Below are positions 61,207 to 64,000 of a stretch of 64,000 bases of DNA, one piece after another (position 1 is the stretch's first letter; each line of letters opens with the position of its first letter). The translations under genes were made by a program, and so were the position numbers. The DNA lies in the NCBI GenBank assembly GCA_041319085.1, contig CP101033.1, positions 1,700,501 through 1,764,500 on the forward strand, in the 5' to 3' direction. The notes below the pieces were generated by a model. The model worked only from the letters and a program-made list of their open reading frames with translations, did no database searches and had not been told where the DNA came from. The stretch comes from Aeromonas veronii (lineage in GTDB: Bacteria; Pseudomonadota; Gammaproteobacteria; Enterobacterales; Aeromonadaceae).

Positions 61207-62175
61207 TCACTGCGTACTTATCAGTACAACTGCCGCGGTGACCAGCATATTGATCAGGGTCAGCGGCAAGCAGACTTTCCAGCCAAACGACATCACCTGG
61301 TCAAAGCGCGGGCGAGGCAGGGAGGCCCGCAGCAGGATGAAGAACACCATGAAACAGGCGGTCTTCAGGGCAAACCAGATGAAGGGGGGCAGCCAGGGGC
61401 CGTGCCAGCCACCGAAGAAGAGGGTCACGATGAGCGAGGAGATCAGCACGATGCCGATATATTCGCCCACGAAGAAGAGACCCCACTTCATCCCCGCATA
61501 CTCGATGTGATAGCCGTCGGCGAGCTCCTGCTCGGCTTCTGGCTGATCGAACGGGTGACGGTGAGTGACGGCGACACCGGCAAACAGGAAGGTGACAAAG
61601 CCCAGGATCTGGGGCACCACGTTCCATAAATCTGCCTGTGCCTCGACGATATCCCGCAGGTTGAAGCTGCCGGTCTGGATGACGATGCCCATCAGCGACA
61701 AGCCCAGGAATACCTCGTAGGAGAGGGTCTGGGCCGAAGCGCGCAAGCTGCCGAGCAATGAGTATTTGTTGTTGCTCGACCAGCCGGCGAACAGCACCGC
61801 ATAGACCGCCAGCCCCGCGATGGCCAGGATGTAGAGCAGCCCCACGTTGAGATCCGCCACGCCCCAGGTGGGGGTGATGGGCACCACCGCAAAGGCCAGA
61901 ATAAAGGCGGTGAAGGCGATGATGGGGGCCAGGATAAAGATCCGGCGATCGGCGAACGGCGGGATCCAGTCCTCCTTGAAGAACATCTTGATCATGTCGG
62001 CGGCCAGCTGGAGCAGACCAAACGGCCCCACCCGGTTGGGGCCATAGCGATCCTGCCACAGGGCCAGCAGGCGGCGCTCGATGAAGCTCATGAAGGCACC
62101 AGCCCCCACGATCCCCACCAGCACGATCAGTGCCTTGCCCACCTCCAGCAACAGATCGATCAGCGACTCGCTCAT
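61207..62175 (-). CDS. nuoH: NADH-quinone oxidoreductase subunit H
   Basis: The 322-residue protein has eight transmembrane helices and forms the quinone-entry site. Motifs: [20 protein letters not shown], and [20 protein letters not shown] with the loop acidic residues. Its start overlaps the nuoG stop by four bases (ATGA). Confidence 0.97.
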   Translation of the reverse strand: MSESLIDLLLEVGKALIVLVGIVGAGAFMSFIERRLLALWQDRYGPNRVGPFGLLQLAADMIKMFFKEDWIPPFADRRIFILAPIIAFTAFILAFAVVPITPTWGVADLNVGLLYILAIAGLAVYAVLFAGWSSNNKYSLLGSLRASAQTLSYEVFLGLSLMGIVIQTGSFNLRDIVEAQADLWNVVPQILGFVTFLFAGVAVTHRHPFDQPEAEQELADGYHIEYAGMKWGLFFVGEYIGIVLISSLIVTLFFGGWHGPWLPPFIWFALKTACFMVFFILLRASLPRPRFDQVMSFGWKVCLPLTLINMLVTAAVVLISTQ

Positions 62176-64000
62176 GCGATCACCTCCTGCAGGTTAGTGA
62201 TTGAGGCTTGTTGCAGCGCAGTCGGCAGGCCGTTCACCCCAAGGGGGAGCCCCACCAGACCGGCGCTCAGCTGTGCACTAAGACGCAGACGCAACTGCCA
62301 GTGGCTACCGCCCCAGGAGAAGGAGACCTGATTACCGGCATGCAGGGCCAGACGCTGCGCATCAAGGGGATTGAGCACCAGCTCGGGTTCGTTCATTCGG
62401 GCCTGAATGACCGGGCTACGAGCAGACAGCTCCTCGCCGCCAAACAGCTGGGCATAATTGACCACTTGCAGCGCATCCTCTGCCTTGAAGGGGGCGGGGA
62501 TGGTGGCGAACCAGCCAAGGGTATCCTCTGCAACTTCCAGCAGACGGCGACCCGGCTCGCCTGCACGCAGATGACCACCGACTTCATCCTGGAACTTGTT
62601 CCAGGCGGAGGGAGAGTTCCAGCCCGGCGCCCAGGCGAACGGTACTTGCGGCATGTTCTGGCGGGCACCGGCATACCCTTCCATGGAGAAGTTGAAGGGG
62701 GAGTCGGGATCCTGCGCCACCCGTGGCTCGCTGACGTTCTGATCCGCCAGCATGGAGGTGCGGCCGCTGTAGCGGTGCGGCTCACGGGCCAGCCGCATGC
62801 CACGGATCCGCAAGCCTGCGTTGGGCGCTGCTTCCAGCATGGTGGCCAGCAGCGGCTGGCTGCTGGCGCAAGCGTGGCTGATCTGATCGAAGTTCTGCCA
62901 GCGCAGCGGCTTGCGTTCGAGCGCCCCTTGCAGCGCTGCCAGCCAGCGCCACCCTTCACGCACCTGAATATCGGCGTTGTAGAAGGCGGGCGCATAGACC
63001 TGGAAGAAGCGCTGGGCGCGCCCTTCCATGTTCACCAGCGTGCCATCGGCCTCGGCAAAACTGGCCGCTGGCAGCACCAAGTCAGCCCTGTTGGCGGTCG
63101 GGGTCGCCTGATGGTCGATGACCAGCAGGTGCTGCAGCCGTGCCAGCGCAGCATCCACCCGGTTGCGCGGCGCGCGGCGGTAGAGATCGTTCTCCAGGGT
63201 GACCAGCGCCAACCCCTCTTCGGCCTCGATACGCGCAAGGGCGGCTTCAAGCGGCTTGTCTGACAAGGTTTGAGCGCCCAGCATGGCCAGGCCGAGCGAG
63301 TTGGCCTCCTGGCCAACCAGCGCGATGCTGGCTTCCAGTCCTCGGCCTTTCAGGGCGCGGGCAATGTTGCTGGCCGCCTCAAGCAGCGCCACATCGCGGG
63401 CACTGGAGCCTGCAATGATGAGCGGCTTCTTGGCGTTGCCGAGCAGCTCGGCCCAGCGAGTCGCTTGTGCCTGCTGCTCGGGGCAGAGGTCGGTCACGGC
63501 TGGTGCACTCGGGTCGAGCAGGTTGGCGATGGCAAAGCCAATGCGCGCCTGATCGGCATAGGGGGCGTGCAGCTTGTCGGCCGCCACATCGTCCAGACGG
63601 GTGGTGTCGAGGCTGGTGATGAGCAGCGGGTAGCGCTCGTTCTGACCCAGAGTCTGAACGGCGGCGACTTGCCACAGATCCACCTTCATCTTGCGGGCCA
63701 GCTCGCGGGCCTTGCCCTTAACGGCTTGGCGCAGCGCCAACGCGATACGGGCTGCGCTCATGGTGACATCCTCGCCGAGCAGCAGAATGGCGTCGGCCTC
63801 CTCCATGTCCCGCAGGCTCGGGGTTGGCACGCCGCCCTGTTGCAGGATCTGCAGCATCTTCAGCTGACAGGCCCACTCGGCCTGCTCGACGCCTGCGTAG
63901 AAGTTGGCTTCACCCACCAGCTCGCGCAGGGCAAAGTTGCTCTCCAGCGAGGCGCGGGGCGATCCGATGCCGATGAGGTCGCTGGCGGTGCGCAGGGCAT
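62172..64000 (-). CDS. nuoG: NADH-quinone oxidoreductase subunit G (partial, C-terminal part)
   Basis: The frame is open to the right edge, so the N-terminus with its Fe-S ferredoxin domains is outside. About 609 codons are visible, covering most of the molybdopterin-oxidoreductase-like domain: [40 protein letters not shown] and [15 protein letters not shown]. The end has the small C-terminal beta domain ([20 protein letters not shown]). It carries electrons from NuoF to NuoI. Genes nuoF to nuoA should lie further upstream. Confidence 0.95.
   Translation of the reverse strand, partial: ALRTASDLIGIGSPRASLESNFALRELVGEANFYAGVEQAEWACQLKMLQILQQGGVPTPSLRDMEEADAILLLGEDVTMSAARIALALRQAVKGKARELARKMKVDLWQVAAVQTLGQNERYPLLITSLDTTRLDDVAADKLHAPYADQARIGFAIANLLDPSAPAVTDLCPEQQAQATRWAELLGNAKKPLIIAGSSARDVALLEAASNIARALKGRGLEASIALVGQEANSLGLAMLGAQTLSDKPLEAALARIEAEEGLALVTLENDLYRRAPRNRVDAALARLQHLLVIDHQATPTANRADLVLPAASFAEADGTLVNMEGRAQRFFQVYAPAFYNADIQVREGWRWLAALQGALERKPLRWQNFDQISHACASSQPLLATMLEAAPNAGLRIRGMRLAREPHRYSGRTSMLADQNVSEPRVAQDPDSPFNFSMEGYAGARQNMPQVPFAWAPGWNSPSAWNKFQDEVGGHLRAGEPGRRLLEVAEDTLGWFATIPAPFKAEDALQVVNYAQLFGGEELSARSPVIQARMNEPELVLNPLDAQRLALHAGNQVSFSWGGSHWQLRLRLSAQLSAGLVGLPLGVNGLPTALQQASITNLQEVIA

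Overview
The window looks like a chromosomal segment of an Aeromonas-type gammaproteobacterium. The support is GC-rich codon use, close protein similarity to enterobacterial and Vibrio housekeeping genes, and conserved gene neighbourhoods: cspD | clpS-clpA | infA-ate-aat; trxB, ald | lrp-ftsK-lolA-rarA-serS; cvpA-purF; and the nuo operon. The flagellin-flaG-fliD-fliS order is that of polar flagellum loci in Aeromonas and Vibrio. All identities come from reading the sequence; no database search was run.

Layout. 1-12.3 kb: the 3' part of a CoA-disulfide-reductase-like enzyme with a rhodanese tail, a DedA membrane protein, the yfhM-pbpC pair (bacterial alpha-2-macroglobulin plus PBP1C), a hypothetical gene and thiI. 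12.3-19.5 kb: a small secreted protein, a TRIC/UPF0126 membrane protein, then a late flagellar cluster (flagellin, flaG, fliD, fliS, a FliT-like chaperone) behind a candidate sigma-28 promoter, followed by a more AT-rich stretch with a K+-channel-like protein and the flagellin lysine methylase FliB. 19.5-22.1 kb: the RstA/RstB two-component system with an Asr-like small basic secreted protein directly downstream.

22.2-31.3 kb is an accessory region ending at a tRNA-Pro/Arg/His operon. It holds a truncated IS4-type transposase, a zinc-ribbon protein, a secreted DALG-repeat protein, and a two-gene operon of a SAM methyltransferase and a 1008-residue PLD nuclease-like / SF2 helicase / LexA-like protein. 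It also holds a broken IS1595-type transposase end and a J-domain protein. Between 27974 and 29523 lies a complete 1550-bp element with IS21-like inverted repeats and a 5-bp target duplication (GCTAG). It carries four small genes but no transposase.

31.5-54.3 kb is core genome: folD, cspD, clpS-clpA, infA, ate, aat, a glycine-zipper protein, a two-receiver diguanylate cyclase, trxB, ald, lrp, ftsK, lolA, rarA, serS, cvpA-purF (with a PurR-like operator), miaE, adk, hemH and a MAPEG protein. Between lolA and rarA the first codons of rarA are present three times at an exact 77-bp spacing. This creates two 26-codon reading frames chained to each other and to rarA by ATGA overlaps. 54.3-64 kb: remnants of an IS200/IS605 TnpB element joined to a possible HD-GYP fragment, then the nuoG(partial)-H-I-J-K-L-M-N operon on the minus strand.

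The most unusual items are the transposase-less IS21-like cassette, the MTase/PLD-helicase-LexA operon and the 77-bp triplication at the rarA start.
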